A stretch of DNA of 64,000 bases from contig NW_025401107.1 in NCBI RefSeq assembly GCF_011075055.1, forward strand, positions 124,001-188,000, in the 5' to 3' direction. Below the pieces are notes generated by a model. That model saw nothing but the letters and a program-made list of their open reading frames with translations, did not search any database and was not told the origin of the DNA. Shown here in pieces: positions 1-12,419 of this stretch (the first letter of the stretch is position 1; each line of letters starts with the position of its first letter). Made by a program: the position numbers and the translations under genes. This stretch comes from Mangifera indica. Its lineage: Eukaryota; Streptophyta; Magnoliopsida; Sapindales; Anacardiaceae.

Positions 1-3000
1 GTTAATGACACTTCAATTAGTTCTTTATGTGGTCAACAAAATGCATCACATACGTGCCCATGGTAAAGGGCATCCAAGAATAGTTTTTAAGTTAGCAGTC
101 ATATAGTTATACGTATATGGTAAGGGAACAACTACAACCAGTTTTTCTATATGACCAGGGTATCATAGCTAGTTAGCTTGATAGTTAGCCAACATGTGCA
201 CGAGGCATAATAGTTAATTGACATCAAATATGTCAATTGCTTTCGTAAGGGCATTAGATACGCCAAGGCTAGTTTAGGCCTTAGTGAACTTTGTAAGATG
301 GTTTATGTATATAAGGCACGAGGGTGCCGAGGATTGACAGATAGACAAAGAAGAGTGCTAGAAAACATCAACTTTTAACCATATTGAAATTCAGTAACAA
401 AACGCTAGTTTTAGTTTTATGTTTTGTGCAAAATGTCAAGAAATCACCTACTTATTCGATGTTTTCAGTTTTCACTCACATGTTCATTTTTTATGGTTTT
501 GCAGGTAAAAGTGAGTAACAGGGCATGCAAGAGAGTTAGTGCTCCAACCGAGTAGTTGTATAGGGGTAAAGGGCAAAATCACCTTTTTCAGATTTTATGT
601 TATTTATGTTTTATGATTTTAGATTTTAGATTTTGTGGATTGTATTTATGCACTATTTGAATTATGGGATTTCATACACTAATTTATTATGTTGATGGTT
701 ATTCAAGTTACAAGTTATAGTATTTAGTTAAGCTTTTTTTGCATGCATTTAAGTTTAAGCATTTAATATCATGCTATAATTTTTGTTGATTTGTATGAGA
801 AGTCAAGTTGTGCATATCACTATAGGTCATATTTCATGTGGAGGTATGTATCTGGATAAAAATAAAAAGATTTTGTAGTTGTTTGGCTCATTATTAGTGT
901 TTTCACAATTCTAGATCGCAAGTTAAAATTTTGAGGGAAATTTTAGAGCAAATAAGGATGTGGGAGAGATAGTCTTACCACATAAGGATCATTGCTATAT
1001 TGGAAGTGAGGTAAGTAGATGATCTTCCCTTCTTAATAGGGTTCAATGATTTGAAGAGCATGATTATAGTTGTGTCATTATGCTATGATTTGAGGATTCT
1101 GTATGTATATCTATTAGAGTCATGCTTGTTACAATGTAATCTATGTATTGAACTACTAGAAATGATTTATATATGTACCTACTATGAGTATATAATATAT
1201 AGTGCATGGATTTTCATGATCTATATTAAAGGCTAAATATTTTGAATTTATGGTTATTAAGAAAGCATGCTAAGATACTTAGAGATTGATTTAAAGGAAT
1301 ACCCATGTAAAATTGCATTGTTGTGTTAAAAATTTGCGAAAATCATAGTGTTAAAAATTTACAAACAATGATTTAAAGGCAATTTCCTTGTTTGCTTTAG
1401 GAAAATGCGTTATGCAGTGAAACCCATGAACATCCATTTGGTATAGGATCCATGTCTATTCATGGCATGCCAAGATGAACGATTTGTATATGAGTGACTG
1501 AGCATGCTTGGAGAAGGGAATTAACATTGCTAATCAACTTAGTCAAAGGTATAGATGAACGATTATTCAAGTGAAGGTTGATGCCCATTCACAGGCTAAG
1601 TGGAATGAACATGGAGAAAGGGTAGTCAACACCCATTTGTGTATGGAGGAAATGAGTATTTTACCCTTGTGATGTGTGCTAGAGAGAGGATAGATATAGA
1701 AATACCCTAACAATGGCAAAAAAGAATGTTATGGGTATTTGGGGGTGCCAGACTAAAGCGGATCCAAGTAAAAAACATAAAATCATGTATACTCTTTTTA
1801 ATCACATAGCTATATGCAATACAGTAATGAAACATTAAGACTATTTTTTTTTTTTTTTTGCAATTGATACTTATAAGATTTTATGCACTCGACGTTAGGT
1901 GTCTTAGCATCTTGTGTCTCAACATTTGGCATACTTGTGTAATATAGAAGAGGTCTATGGTCTGAATCTTCATGTGATTAAGCTATCCTTAACCTAAAGC
2001 CAAGGTCAACAAGTCTACTAAGTGCATTTTTATGATAAACATCTAAGATTTTATATGTTTTCACTAGGCGTCTAGGATGTTAATGTACATTGTTATCCCA
2101 GATGACATTACCAATGAAGTTACAACGTGGGATGCAAAAATAATTTGAATAGAAATTTGGGATGTTAGGAAAATATCTAAGAATATCACATTGGGATTCA
2201 ATATTGAAATACAATGATTATGGTTTATGTTGTGTGCAAAGTATCGAAAGATCACCTACTTACTGAGTATTTATTACTCATCTTGTTCCTTGTAATAGTT
2301 TTGCAAGTAGATATGTTGAGCAATGGGGCGACAAAAGAACCAGCGGATCAGCTTAAGACATTGCATAAGGCAAGGGATAGTTCAATCTTTTTGTCATATG
2401 GACACTTGTTATACATCTGTGAATATTCATTGTTTATTATATAACTTATCTATTAACAGTTATGCATTATAATTATGTTTATGTGGATTGCTAGACACTT
2501 ATGATGTGTTATTAAGTATTTATAATATTGATGTATTATTGTATTTATGAGTTCACACCTTTTAGCACGTTTGTTATAAAGTGTGCTTTATGCTTTAATT
2601 TTTGTTGGATAAATACCAGGTCGAGAGCCTAATATGAATTTGGTCACTATCAACCTAGTGGAGAGCCTTTATGTCACACATAAAAGAAGTTGATCAAACT
2701 CTTGCGGTATAAGATTATTCGAATTAGATTTAGTTCAAATTTTGGCTAGAGGATTTTTAGCCCTAGAAGGACTTTAGGCCATAAGTATATTTTATGGTAC
2801 ATAAGGACCAAAGTGTAATAATTCTAAAGTCTTTAAACGTGTATGTGAAGAATACATAGGGTTGGATATATCCAATTGGATTAATCCAAGCCCGACCTAA
2901 AATTCCTATTGACATAATCGTAACGGATAAAGATTTTTTTCTTATCCTTATCCATGCTTGTGATTTCAATTTATTACTAAAATCACAATTATGCATCATT

Positions 3001-3050
3001 ATGTTGATTAATAGTAATCTAACCTATCTATAACGTATATTAAACCAAAT
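1..3050. other. decayed LTR-type debris, no gene
   Basis: No convincing coding region. Two stretches, about 361-560 and 2195-2350, resemble each other and the 3' halves of gypsy LTRs: each has a similar run around a 'caaa-tgtc-aagaaatcacctactta' type core followed by a T-rich tract, 'ttttgcag/aag-gta' and a purine-rich segment. They are probably old LTR remnants in the same orientation. A TATA-like 'tatataagg' lies near 308. Short open frames here (for example 1051-1236 and 2214-2444) have no recognisable protein features and look like chance. Confidence 0.35.
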
Positions 3051-4440
3051 CCAAGTCATCATGATTGTGCATCCTTCTATTTAGGGTCATGTGTTCAAAA
3101 ACTCTATATACGAGTATGCATCCTAAAATGCATGTATATTCATCCCTTTTTTACATAGGTTCATAATTGTGCACTCATGTACGACTACCTCGTCATTTTC
3201 CTCAACCATGTATAACTATTCACCTCTATGTACACAGTTGTGGATCATCGCGTGCCCTACAATTTCTAGTAGTTTCAAAGAACAAACTCTATCCCCTAGT
3301 GCAAGTAACATTAGTCTTTTCCTTATAAATTGTTTCTATGATCCTAAAATACTTGTTTACATGCTAAACATAAAAATCATATACCATCACATCAACACTT
3401 TACACATTTTACTCCTAGTTAGCATTTATATGCCTATATAACATGTTTATCATATGATTTTCTTTCATTAAACTATCAAAGATAATCTTTAAAACATGAA
3501 TTACATGCATCGCATATCTAATAGTGTAAACTAAGGGTGATGGAATCACACTTACAGCTTTTTTAGTGATGTTGGTCTTTAAGTGTTTCTAAGGAATATT
3601 CAACAACTCCAATCTCTTTCCTCTTTCCTAAAAACCTTTGATCACTGAAAACTTACACATTACCCACGGTATCTCTTTCTACTCTAAAAATGTATAAAGT
3701 GCAAAAATACTTTTTCAGCCACAGTTCAACCATTATTATTGGTCAAATAACATCATTCACAATTGTGCAGTGTCCCTTCATGGATGTTTAGATGGTTTCT
3801 TGATGAAAATCACATCCAATGATCTTTGGAAATATGCAAATCCAAAATTCAAATACCATATACAATCATACATCTTTTTATGTGCCAGTGCTTATGGTGA
3901 CCAATTAGCACTATTCCATCCTTATCAGTTGTAGAAACGTGCACTGCCTTTATGCACGATCATACATCCTTGAATACTTAAATAGTTTCATATGCCATGC
4001 AGAACATGACCTTTTTGGCTTTCTTTGCTCATGCATAAGCATGTACTTTTGTGCACGATCGTATAGGAGACTTTACTATAGCATTTATGCATCAATTAAA
4101 CTAAAATATGAAATGGCCAAAGTATCCTTGTGGGTATGACAAGACTCTTCCACTTGACTTGTGCTTTTGTAAGTTTAAAGGATGGTCTGAACTTTTTTAG
4201 ATGATTTAGAAGTTGAACTTTATTAATTCTATTGAATCCAAAGCAAAAAAATAGAATGTTAATGGCTTTTACTTTTAAGCTTGCTTAATGATTTTTTGTA
4301 ATTTATAATATTTGGAGTCTTATTCTAATTTTCCATTGGTTGTAATTGACCCCAAATACAATATTAATCTAGTTGTGCATTTCCATTCACTAAAACAAGG
4401 TTAACTGTGTTTGCCATTCTAAATAATCCTAACTCTAAAA
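3051..4440. other. AT-rich intergenic sequence, nothing identified
   Basis: No gene, tRNA or clear transposon terminus seen. The stretch has repeated 'tgcac(g)atc' and 'catgcat' words like those in the LTR at 4482-5940, so it may be internal or flanking sequence of that decayed element. Open frames at 3169-3441 and 3939-4139 lack any recognisable domain. Confidence 0.3.
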
Positions 4441-4468
4441 ATTGTTAGATTTATAGTTTAGAATCCAA

Positions 4469-5940
4469 GCTTTGATACCAATTGAAACACTTTAATAGCT
4501 CAAAATATTCTTAGAACTAGGGTGAATATGAAATTAAAGTGTAAATTAATTGCAAGCAAAATAAATATAAACACAAAGTAAAAGAGATAAGGATATAAAT
4601 GCTTAAGATTTATAGTGATTAGGGGCTTTTCAACCCGAGCATTCTAGTGCAACACTTCTTCAAGCTATCAACTTGAAGTTCCACAATAAAAGTGAATGCT
4701 TTTTACACTAGTTATATGAGATTGCACCCAAATACAATAGTTGAATCAAGAAGTGATTGAATACAAGAGTTTATGTGTATGATGCCTTTACAAGTCTGAT
4801 TTATGAGATTGCACCCAAGTACAATAGTTGAATCAGGAAGTGATTGAATACAAGAGTTTGTGTGCATAATGCCTTTACAATTCTGATTACAACAAGTTTA
4901 GAATAATTAACCTCATAAGAATATGAATTTAGACCTTAAAGAGAGAATATAGAGGGCTTTTCAAGAGAGAAAAGGATATAGCTAGATTATGTATCTTCTC
5001 TAACATTTTCCAACTCAAAATAACTTGTTTATATAGACCTTAAGAGTTGGAAATGCTAATTTAGCCATTAAACAATTTGAAGTAATTGTTGACATCTGAA
5101 AATGAAATTTTTCTTGTGAAATGCTTAGATGAACAAGCATTCAGTATGGGTGCATAGTCATCCTTGACCATAAGATCCACTTTTCAAATAAAGTCAACCT
5201 TGGTTAGTGTCTCAACAATAAACTATTCATATGCGCCATTCGAATGCATGATCATACATATTTCATGCACGGTCATTCATTGTATTGTATAAAGAATCAT
5301 GTGAAAATTCCAAAGCATATGGTTCCTTCATGAATGACATGCATATACCTTGAATGGTTGTTCATTGAATGTTGACTTTATTCAAGTTTGACTTGGACAA
5401 AGATGCACAATTTGGCCACAAATGTTACCTCATCTCTTTAGTCCTTTATAGAGTTGTGAAAGGTCGTGTGTGATATTCATGCATGGTCACTCATTAAAAA
5501 TGTTGATAATTCCTACTTTGACTCTTTTTAAACACAAATGGGTTAAGCGTGCATGAGATGTCTTGCTTGTTCATGGCATTATAAAGGTCATGCAAGGTCG
5601 TGCATCCAAGATGTATGGTCATGCATTGCGTATTTGAAGAGAGTCTAAAAATCAAAAGCCTAAACGGTCGAGCATTATGGGTCACCATTTTTCACGAATG
5701 AGCCAAAATAAAACTATGCATGACTGTTCGTCAATGGTGCGTAGTCGTGTATTCATTTGTGTTGTGCATTTTTCAACTTTGATCCAAATTGGTCATGACC
5801 TAAGTCACGCTTTGGAAAAATTAACACATTTTAACTTGTTTTTCTATTCATCAAGACACTTTGGGGTTCAATAGGTTTACTTCAATTTTACATTGATTTA
5901 TCATAAATTTAAAAATTCTCTCAAGCTATTCTGAAGGTGC
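4469..5940 (-). mobile_element. minus-strand LTR with primer-binding site
   Basis: Read on the minus strand, positions 4480-4469 give TGGTATCAAAGC, one base from the canonical tRNA-iMet primer site TGGTATCAGAGC. It directly follows a T-rich LTR-like end (TGTTTCAAT). Upstream on that strand (4482 to roughly 5900) is non-coding sequence with a tail typical of Sire/Maximus-type copia or related long LTRs. The far LTR border was not located and no coding domain of the same element was found below 4469, so assignment to a superfamily is inference. Confidence 0.5.
4715..4888. repeat. 87-bp tandem duplication inside the LTR
   Basis: Two adjacent copies of an 87-bp unit starting 'tatgagattgcaccca' at 4715 and at 4802. 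They differ at only a few positions, so this is a fairly recent local duplication within the decayed LTR. Confidence 0.8.
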
Positions 5941-5944
5941 ATCT

Positions 5945-6400
5945 TAGAGGATTCAACTTCATCCACTTTTTTTTTTGAAAGACTTCGACTGTGTCATTAA
6001 GGTGAATAATATAGTCTTTGACAAACTTGGAATTCACCAACATATCATCCATATAAACTTTCATGGTTTTGTTGACCATCCACATTCTTAAGACCAAAGA
6101 CCATCACTTTATAGCAATATAATATACGATTTGTGATGAAAGAAGTGTGCCCTTCATTTGATCTAAACATGGGAATCAAATTGTAGTCTAAACAAGCATT
6201 CAAGAAGCTCAACAGTTTGTGTCATGACATTACATTTGCTAGTTGATCAATTTGCGAGAGCAGGAAGCTATCATTTCAACTATGTTCAAATATGTGTACA
6301 TTTACTTAGTAGGATAAAAAATCCCTCATAAGTCATGATTAACTAACTTGCCATATTTTTTGTTTGCCACCAATTTAATCCATTCCGTTGCCCTCCCTGA
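5945..6400 (-). pseudogene. Ty3/gypsy reverse transcriptase fragment (Tat/Ogre-like)
   Basis: Translated on the minus strand with frame changes, the region gives pieces of a gypsy reverse transcriptase in the right order: a segment ending LLSFLNACLDYNLIPMF, then HTSFITNRILYCYKVMVFGLKN, then VYMDDMLVNSKF. The last holds the YxDD catalytic motif as YMDD. The wording 'ITxRxLYCYKVMxFGLKN' and 'xxVYxDDMLVxSK' is characteristic of Tat/Athila-lineage gypsy elements. About 25 codons between GLKN and the YMDD segment are lost, and stops and frameshifts make it a fossil. It is not clearly part of the LTR next to it. Confidence 0.65.
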
Positions 6401-7800
6401 TTGTCCATTGCTCTAAAATCAACCCAACAATGGTTTATATAATTTAATAAATAAAAATTTTAATAATTAAAAAATAAATTGTGTTAAAATTTTCTATTTC
6501 ACCCGAAATTTCCTACATATTGTGTATTTTAGCGCATATGGTTGAAAATGTTAATTACCCCATAAATATAAAATATTCATAAATCCTCTGATACAATATA
6601 TAATGTAAAATAATTTTTGCATGACCCATGCACATGGCACATAGTATAATATCAATAAGCCTCTCATGTGCCTCGAATAGTAAAATTTCAATAAGACCCT
6701 TACATGATGGAATATCAAAAAGCCCTCTCATGTGTGTCACACTATATAATATCAATAAGCCCCTCATGTGAATCGAATAATAAAATTTCGATAAGGCCCT
6801 TACATGATAGACTATCAAAAAGCCCTGTCCATATCTCACACATAATAGATTTCAATCACCGAGGCTCAAGAATTTCAATCCAAACTTTAAATATCAAACC
6901 AACATACCAAACAACAATAGACAATTATGGTATAATTATAAGTTTAAACTAATCATTCATTAATAGACCCAAATGTAATGAAAATCTTTCCCTTGATTTT
7001 GGGCTTTAATGATTGAAATGTGAGTGAGAGAGAATGAAAATGAATTTTTTAAGTTGTTTGCAAGTTTTTTTTTTTTCTCAATTAAAAAATTTGAGGTTTT
7101 ATTTAAAAGGTTTGGAGTGTGCGCTTTTTTATATTTAAATTTGAGTTTTAGTTATGCATACTTGTAATGAACTCCAACTCAAGAATAAATGATAATATAT
7201 ATAAAAATATTTAATCATTAGTTATAAATCACTAAATTACATAGTGATATATCATCATCGAAACCATTCATTATAAATCCATATACTTATATTATTTACT
7301 TGTATTTGCCTAGCCCTGGGAGTAGTGACTAGTTTTGTATACACCTTCAAATGGGTTATTTTAATTGTTTTTCGTAATCGTCACCTTCAATTTTGAGAAA
7401 ACTTTAGTGAAAAAGGTGGGTTGAGTAGGTATTAAAATGCTGCATGATACTTGACTATGTATAAATCAAAGCGGCTACTAGACGATGCTCGTCATTTTAT
7501 CTTCAAAGAGTCACTCACAAATCTCTGGACTGAGACACCACTTTAAAAAAAAAAAAAATGAGACGCAAATTGGTTTAGTTTGTTGTAATTTCTAGGATAA
7601 TTAATAATAAAACCAAGAATCTTCAATGATACAAGGATAAACGGTATAAAAATGAGATCAGATGGATAAACATGGATTACAAAGACAGTGAAGCTACCTT
7701 CAAGTTCTGTCTTCATATGTCCCAAAAATTTCTTCAAAATACACTAATGACAATTATTTCAACGCCATATTTAGATATCAAAGAGCTAAACCAGATGAAA
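6401..7800. other. intergenic, AT-rich, contains one tandem repeat
   Basis: Nothing coding was recognised. The stretch holds the 100-bp duplication at 6644-6840, poly-T and poly-A tracts near 7063 and 7546, and the downstream flank of the gene that ends at 7811. Confidence 0.4.
6644..6840. repeat. 100-bp direct tandem duplication
   Basis: Two copies with a period of 100 bp, each containing 'taatatcaataagcc', 'tcatgtg', 'cgaata(g/a)taaaattt' and 'ccttacatgat'. The second copy begins near 6744. The copies differ at scattered positions. No open frame spans them sensibly. Confidence 0.75.
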
Positions 7801-7810
7801 GGATGAAAAA

Positions 7811-10199
7811 TTAGAAGGGTCTGGTCTCGGTCACAGCTTCCACAAGCTTCTTCTCCAATTGATCTTCGTCAATCCACACAGAGCTTTGTCGATGTATGAG
7901 CTCAATCTTCTCTTTCTTCTTCTCTACCCTTGCTTTTTCTTTCATTCTCCAGTTTTCAAGCTTCTCAGCTCTTTCCTTTAACTGCATTCAATATAAAAGA
8001 AATAAAATTAAGGCATATGACACATGTATGGCCTATCAATGTGGCATGATGAAACAAGTACCATGTCACAAATATAAGCAATGTTAACAGAAACAAAAAA
8101 TCAGTTTATATCAAGTATAACAACAGATAACTGACCAGATGCCATAATCAAATCTGACTTAATATTACTCGAGTTAAAAATCAAAGTTTTTCCTCACATA
8201 GTGGGCCACTATGTTATTATGTGATTTTAAATTAAAAATAAAGTAACACTTAATTACATGGTAACACATTATCATTGGTATACAAAATAGTACTCATTAA
8301 TCAACCACTTATGAACTAAAACAATTCAAGTAATACAATTTTTTCTAATTTTCTTAAAGCATCTTTTTTTTTTTTTTTCAAAAGGTTTGAACTAATAGCA
8401 TGAACATAACACCAAGTACATTCTTTGAAGTATGAAACTCTAATATATATATAAAAGAATGATTAGATGCGTGAATGTTTTCTAGCTCAAAATTTTTCTC
8501 ATGTGAATTTCATAAGCTTATTTTGCATAATTTTACTAGAAAGATATACCAATCTGCTGATATGTAAGATGCCAAAACCTGTGAATCAAGAAGCAACACC
8601 ATCATTCTTATCATGTTATAAGGTCAGACTGAGGTTGTAACTATCTACAAAGTCAACTAATTCAAACTAAAACAAACCACAATAATAAAGTAACAGAATA
8701 CTTTGGAAACAATGTAAGAATGCTCGCAAGCAAGAAAATGCGAAGTCAATAAAAACCAATACTTTACATCTGATAATGAACATACAAAGACTTATAAATC
8801 CAAAGAGAAATATAACCATTTGTTCAAGTATGTATAGGTTCATAGATAAGAATTTCTACAAATAAAATACTGGCAAACTCCAATAGTTCTGATATTCATA
8901 AAAATCCATATTTTTAAAAACCTGATTATCATCATAAAACTTCCCAAAAATCAACAAGGAGCTCCCCACAAAATTTACACATAAAAGATCTCTAACTCAT
9001 CTAAATTTTTTCCAAACAAAACTTGAAAGAACATGTTAACATGTGCGATTAAAAAAAAAATGAAACACACTAAAAAAAGTAAAAATATAGCTTAGAAATT
9101 TGCTTCATGCTGATTGACACATATATTACTTTTACATAAAAGGAGTATGAGACAGTAACAAGCAGCTACTTTTAACCATGATTCCAATTATTCTACAACA
9201 AACTTGGATCGCTTTAACAATTCATGATTAATTTCAGTATAATTATGTAATTGTTCAATAGCAGCATAAGCATTCAAATTTCATCAACAACATAATATAC
9301 ACAGGCAATCAAAAAATATACAAATACTTATCAATCCAAAAAGTAAAAAGCCGTTTGTTCAACCATTTGTAGGTTAATGTTAGGAATTTCTAAAAATACA
9401 GTACCCCAAAACTCCAGCAACTACAAATTTGCAAAACTTACAATTATTTTAAGTCTAATTATTATCATTTCCCTGAAATCAGCAGAGACCTATCCTCGAA
9501 ATTTACACAGAAATATCTCTTACCTATCCAATTTTTCCGAAACCAACATCTGCACTCAGTTTCAAACAAAAGCTTGAAAGAAATTATTCGCATGTGCAAT
9601 TAAGAGCTACATGAAATGCACTAAAAAAATTCTAAATTAAATTAATGGACTTTAACCCCAGATTTGCATCTTTCAAATCATATGGTATTAGCAAAATTAT
9701 TTTTATTTTATTTTATGAAATTAATATAAGAACTATATTAGCAAAAGTTCTTAAAATTTCCAAAAAAAATGAACAACTAGATACATACAAGGACTTGGCG
9801 AAATTCTTCTAGAGCAATCCTTCTTTCTTCGGCTCGAACCTTAGCCGCCTCCGCTTTCAACTTCTTACGCTCCTCATTAGCCAATCGAATAGCTTCTTTT
9901 TTCGCTTCGTCTTTTCTCTGCTTTTCGAGTCTCAGCATCTCCATCTCTTCGATATAGGCTTTGCGGGTCTCTTTAACTTGTTTCGCATACTGTCTTCTCA
10001 AGAGAGCCAGTTTCCTTTCGGCCTCTTTTGGGTCTTTAAGGGCTTCCCAACTGCCGAGAAAGGAGTTTGGGCCCAAGAATTGGCGGGTCTGTTGATGGTT
10101 GTTGCGATGGCTGGGTTGAGACGGTGGTGGGGGCACAGTGGTGGAGGAGAAAGAGCGCGTCAGAGAACGGCGGAGAGAGCGGGTGACGGTGGAGGCCAT
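7811..10199 (-). CDS. coiled-coil mitochondrial protein, probable mitoribosomal small-subunit protein mS26
   Basis: Two-exon gene on the minus strand. Exon 1 is 10199-9789 and exon 2 is 7981-7811. The intron starts GTATGT (9788-9783) and ends TGCAG (7986-7982), phase 0, giving a 193-residue protein. I see an N-terminus rich in Arg/Ser/Thr and lacking acidic residues (about residues 1-45), typical of a mitochondrial presequence. A long charged alpha-helical or coiled-coil stretch (about 55-165, many K/R/E) follows, then a short tail with SVWIDEDQLEKKLVEAV and the end TETRPF. Order and wording (an EERKxLK segment, then ENWRMKEKA, then an I-x-x-E/D-x-L-E-x-x-x-E-A tail) resemble mitoribosomal protein mS26, so a role in the mitochondrial ribosome small subunit is inferred. 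Generic coiled-coil 'golgin-like' labels are possible for homologues. The start is the first Met after an in-frame stop-free leader; the presequence supports it. Confidence 0.72.
7982..9788 (-). other. intron of the mS26-like gene with internal ancient duplication
   Basis: 1807-bp phase-0 intron. Two halves (about 8770-9080 and 9310-9630) share a series of similar segments in the same order, for example 'tttgttcaa...tgtaggtt', 'aaatttacaca.aaa' and 'cttgaaagaa...catgtgc.atta'. This implies an old direct duplication of about 540 bp. A MITE-like AT-rich stretch lies near 8199-8310. No other gene was seen in it. Confidence 0.65.
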
Positions 10200-10368
10200 T
10201 CAAGAGTTGAGTGCTCCAGCCAATCCAAGAGGGCTTCAAGGTTTAGGGAAATTAATTCAATTTAGCGTAAATTATTGTTTCACCCAAGGTTTAAGGTAAT
10301 CACAACTTCCCACCCGTAAATCATTTTGTTCTAAACTTTCATTCAAATCGAAAATTGCAAATCCTTTA

Positions 10369-10850
10369 GGGGGCGTTTGGTTTGGGTAATATTGGATTAC
10401 TAAAATAAAAAAATTACCTTAAAGATAAATTACTTAGAAGATTTCTGGGTATAAATGATTACTATGTTTGATAAAATTTGATAGGTATAAATAATTATTG
10501 TGTTTGGTTAAAGGTAATAAAAAATTATTAGTAAATTATTTTACTTAAATACCCTTGAATATAATTATTTTTAAATATTTTTTATATTATTTGTCACATT
10601 AATTAAAAATAAATTTATTTTTATCTCAAAAGATTAATAAATAATAATTTTTCTATAATAAACTCAAGATTACTCCAGTAATCTTTAAATACCTAAGGTG
10701 AAAGTGGTAATCAGATTACCACCTATATTATCTGTCACATCAGCATTAGTAATAGAAAATTACTGTAATCTTTTATTACTGACAAACCAAACAAGAGAAT
10801 AAAAGATAGATTACCAAGGTAATCTTAAATTCCTTTAACCAAACGCACTC
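10369..10850. mobile_element. Tourist-like MITE (PIF/Harbinger type)
   Basis: A 482-bp non-coding element flanked by the trinucleotide TTA on both sides (10366-10368 and 10851-10853). The ends are an imperfect inverted repeat: left GGGGGCGTTTGGTT, right (complement) GAGTGCGTTTGGTT. A TTA target duplication together with a G-rich 'GTTTGGTT' terminus is the signature of Tourist-type MITEs mobilised by PIF/Harbinger transposases. The internal sequence is AT-rich with partial self-complementarity. It sits about 170 bp upstream of the start codon of the mS26-like gene. Confidence 0.85.
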
Positions 10851-10889
10851 TTAAAAAATAAATAATGATAAAAAGGTATAAAAGTTATA

Positions 10890-11034
10890 AATAGTGTTAT
10901 ATGTATAATTTTTATGTATAAATAATAATATATTATCATGTGATTTGATAGTAAAAAATTAAAGATAAAATAGTACTCAATCATATGATAACACATCGTT
11001 ATTTATGTATAAAAATTATACACATAATATTATT
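10890..11034. mobile_element. short AT-rich inverted-repeat element (MITE)
   Basis: A 145-bp palindrome-like element. The left arm (about 10890-10943) and the complement of the right arm (about 10981-11034) match over roughly 50 bp with several mismatches; both contain 'atgtataattttta' and 'ttatcat.tga'. It resembles the MITE at 18988-19169 in layout. No clear target duplication was found. Confidence 0.55.
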
Positions 11035-11376
11035 AAAAAATTATTTCAGCATCTTAATTTTTTTAAAAAAGGGTAATGATCAAATTTAGTCAAATTACTT
11101 TGACTTAGTTTGATAGGTTATCCTTAATCTAGATCGAGCAACAACAGTATAATTATGGAACAATAAGTAAGGGTAATCAAATCAAGTCAATGTATGTCCC
11201 TTCCCTTAAAAAAAATGTTTTGATTTATTATCTTAAGTGAGGTTGATTGATTGCAAATCGATTGATACATCAATTTTTTACAAAAACAATATTTGTGAAC
11301 ATTAAGATTCGGTGTTAATTAATAAAGAGAGAGATAAAATATTAGTGGGTAAACAAATCTATATTTGTATTATACT
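11035..11376. other. intergenic, nothing identified
   Basis: AT-rich sequence with no recognised gene or terminus. No 5' LTR for the copia remains that follow was found here. Confidence 0.4.
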
Positions 11377-11580
11377 CAGGTTGGATATTGTTTATGCTAT
11401 TAGCACAGTAAACTCAATTCATGCACATTTCTAATGAGATCATATAGGTAGATTCAGACAAGATTTGTCCATGTTATCTTGAATAACCATCTCAATGTTG
11501 ATGGTCACATCCAATAGAAAGTTCATGTTGATATTTTACTATTGTTGGTGGTGACCACGTACATGAAACAATAAAGGCCG
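11377..11580 (+). pseudogene. copia pol 3' fragment
   Basis: The frame reads RLDIVYAISTVNSIHAH, then after a frame change NNHLNVDGHI. It matches the end of the copia reverse transcriptase/start of RNase H (compare RPYIVYAVSIVSQFMHC and NNHLKIEGY in the element at 15080-15240). Stops and indels break it. Its position just upstream of the truncated copia suggests the remains of a related second copy or of a rearranged one. Confidence 0.6.
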
Positions 11581-11697
11581 AAAGACAATTATCCACTTAA
11601 GGTTTAATAAAATGATGAATTTTTATTCATTAATTTTAAAAAAGCCAATTATTCATTTATTATTTGACTATGTGTACCTATGTGTACCTAATTTTAA

Positions 11698-12267
11698 AAT
11701 GATGGTAGTGATACCACTCAAGTATATGATCTTCGACGCCGTGTGACCCGCTTGCAACAATCTGGAGGTTCTCTTGAGAAATATTATAACAACCTCCAAG
11801 GTTTGTGGCGTGAGATTGATTTTCGACGTTCAAATCCAATGAAATGTGTTGTAGATATTCAACGTTATAATGACCTTCTTCAAGAAGAGAGAGTGTATAT
11901 TTTTTTGGATGGCCTTGATGACCGACTTGACAAAATCCGAGCTGATGTACTACAAACACAACCTTTTCTTGCAGTGGAACAGACATATGCACAGGTTCAC
12001 CGAGAATCTATTAGACAAATGGTCATGATCACTAGTAACAATAATGAAACTCTAGGGGCTGTTCTGGTCTCCAAGAGTAGTAAATTTGGACAATCTACTT
12101 CAACCTCTATAGGCTTTCTTTTTGTGAGTAATGGAAAATCTGGTATGACCTCTAAGTCACGGATCACTTCTGATGAAACCAAGTGTTCTCATTACGGTAA
12201 TTTAAAGCATACCCGTAAGAACTGCTTCAAACTGTATGGCTATCCAAATTGGTGGCATGACCTCTAG
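11698..12267 (+). pseudogene. copia gag fragment with altered zinc knuckle
   Basis: Reading from 11698, the protein starts inside gag (NDGSDTTQVYDLRRRV...), contains the UBN2/Retrotran_gag_3-type segment LWREIDFRRSNPMKC ... FLDGLDDRLDKIRADVLQ, and ends with a nucleocapsid knuckle CSHYGNLKHTRKNCF. In the canonical CX2CX4HX4C knuckle the second residue is Cys; here it is Tyr (CSHY), so zinc binding would be lost. The N-terminal third of gag is missing. It ends in TAG at 12267, where related elements read through into pol. Confidence 0.8.
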
Positions 12268-12419
12268 ACTCGAAAATGTCATGACAAGGCTGAAACTGAG
12301 GGTAAGGCTGCGGTGGTGACAATAGAGCCCCAACTCTCCTTCACACCACTTGTTGAATCATCATAAGGAGATATACTTATTTCAAATTCAGGTAACAATC
12401 TTTCGCATTAAGCTATTGA

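Noticed and set aside
6555..6952. Overlapping 94- and 82-codon frames on both strands
   Set aside because: They arise from the 100-bp tandem repeat at 6644-6840; the repeated residues follow the DNA repeat and no domain is present.
9978..10265. Open frame of 95 codons on the plus strand and another of 67 codons on the minus strand
   Set aside because: Both overlap the mS26-like exon 1 in other frames and show only the reverse or shifted reading of its codons.
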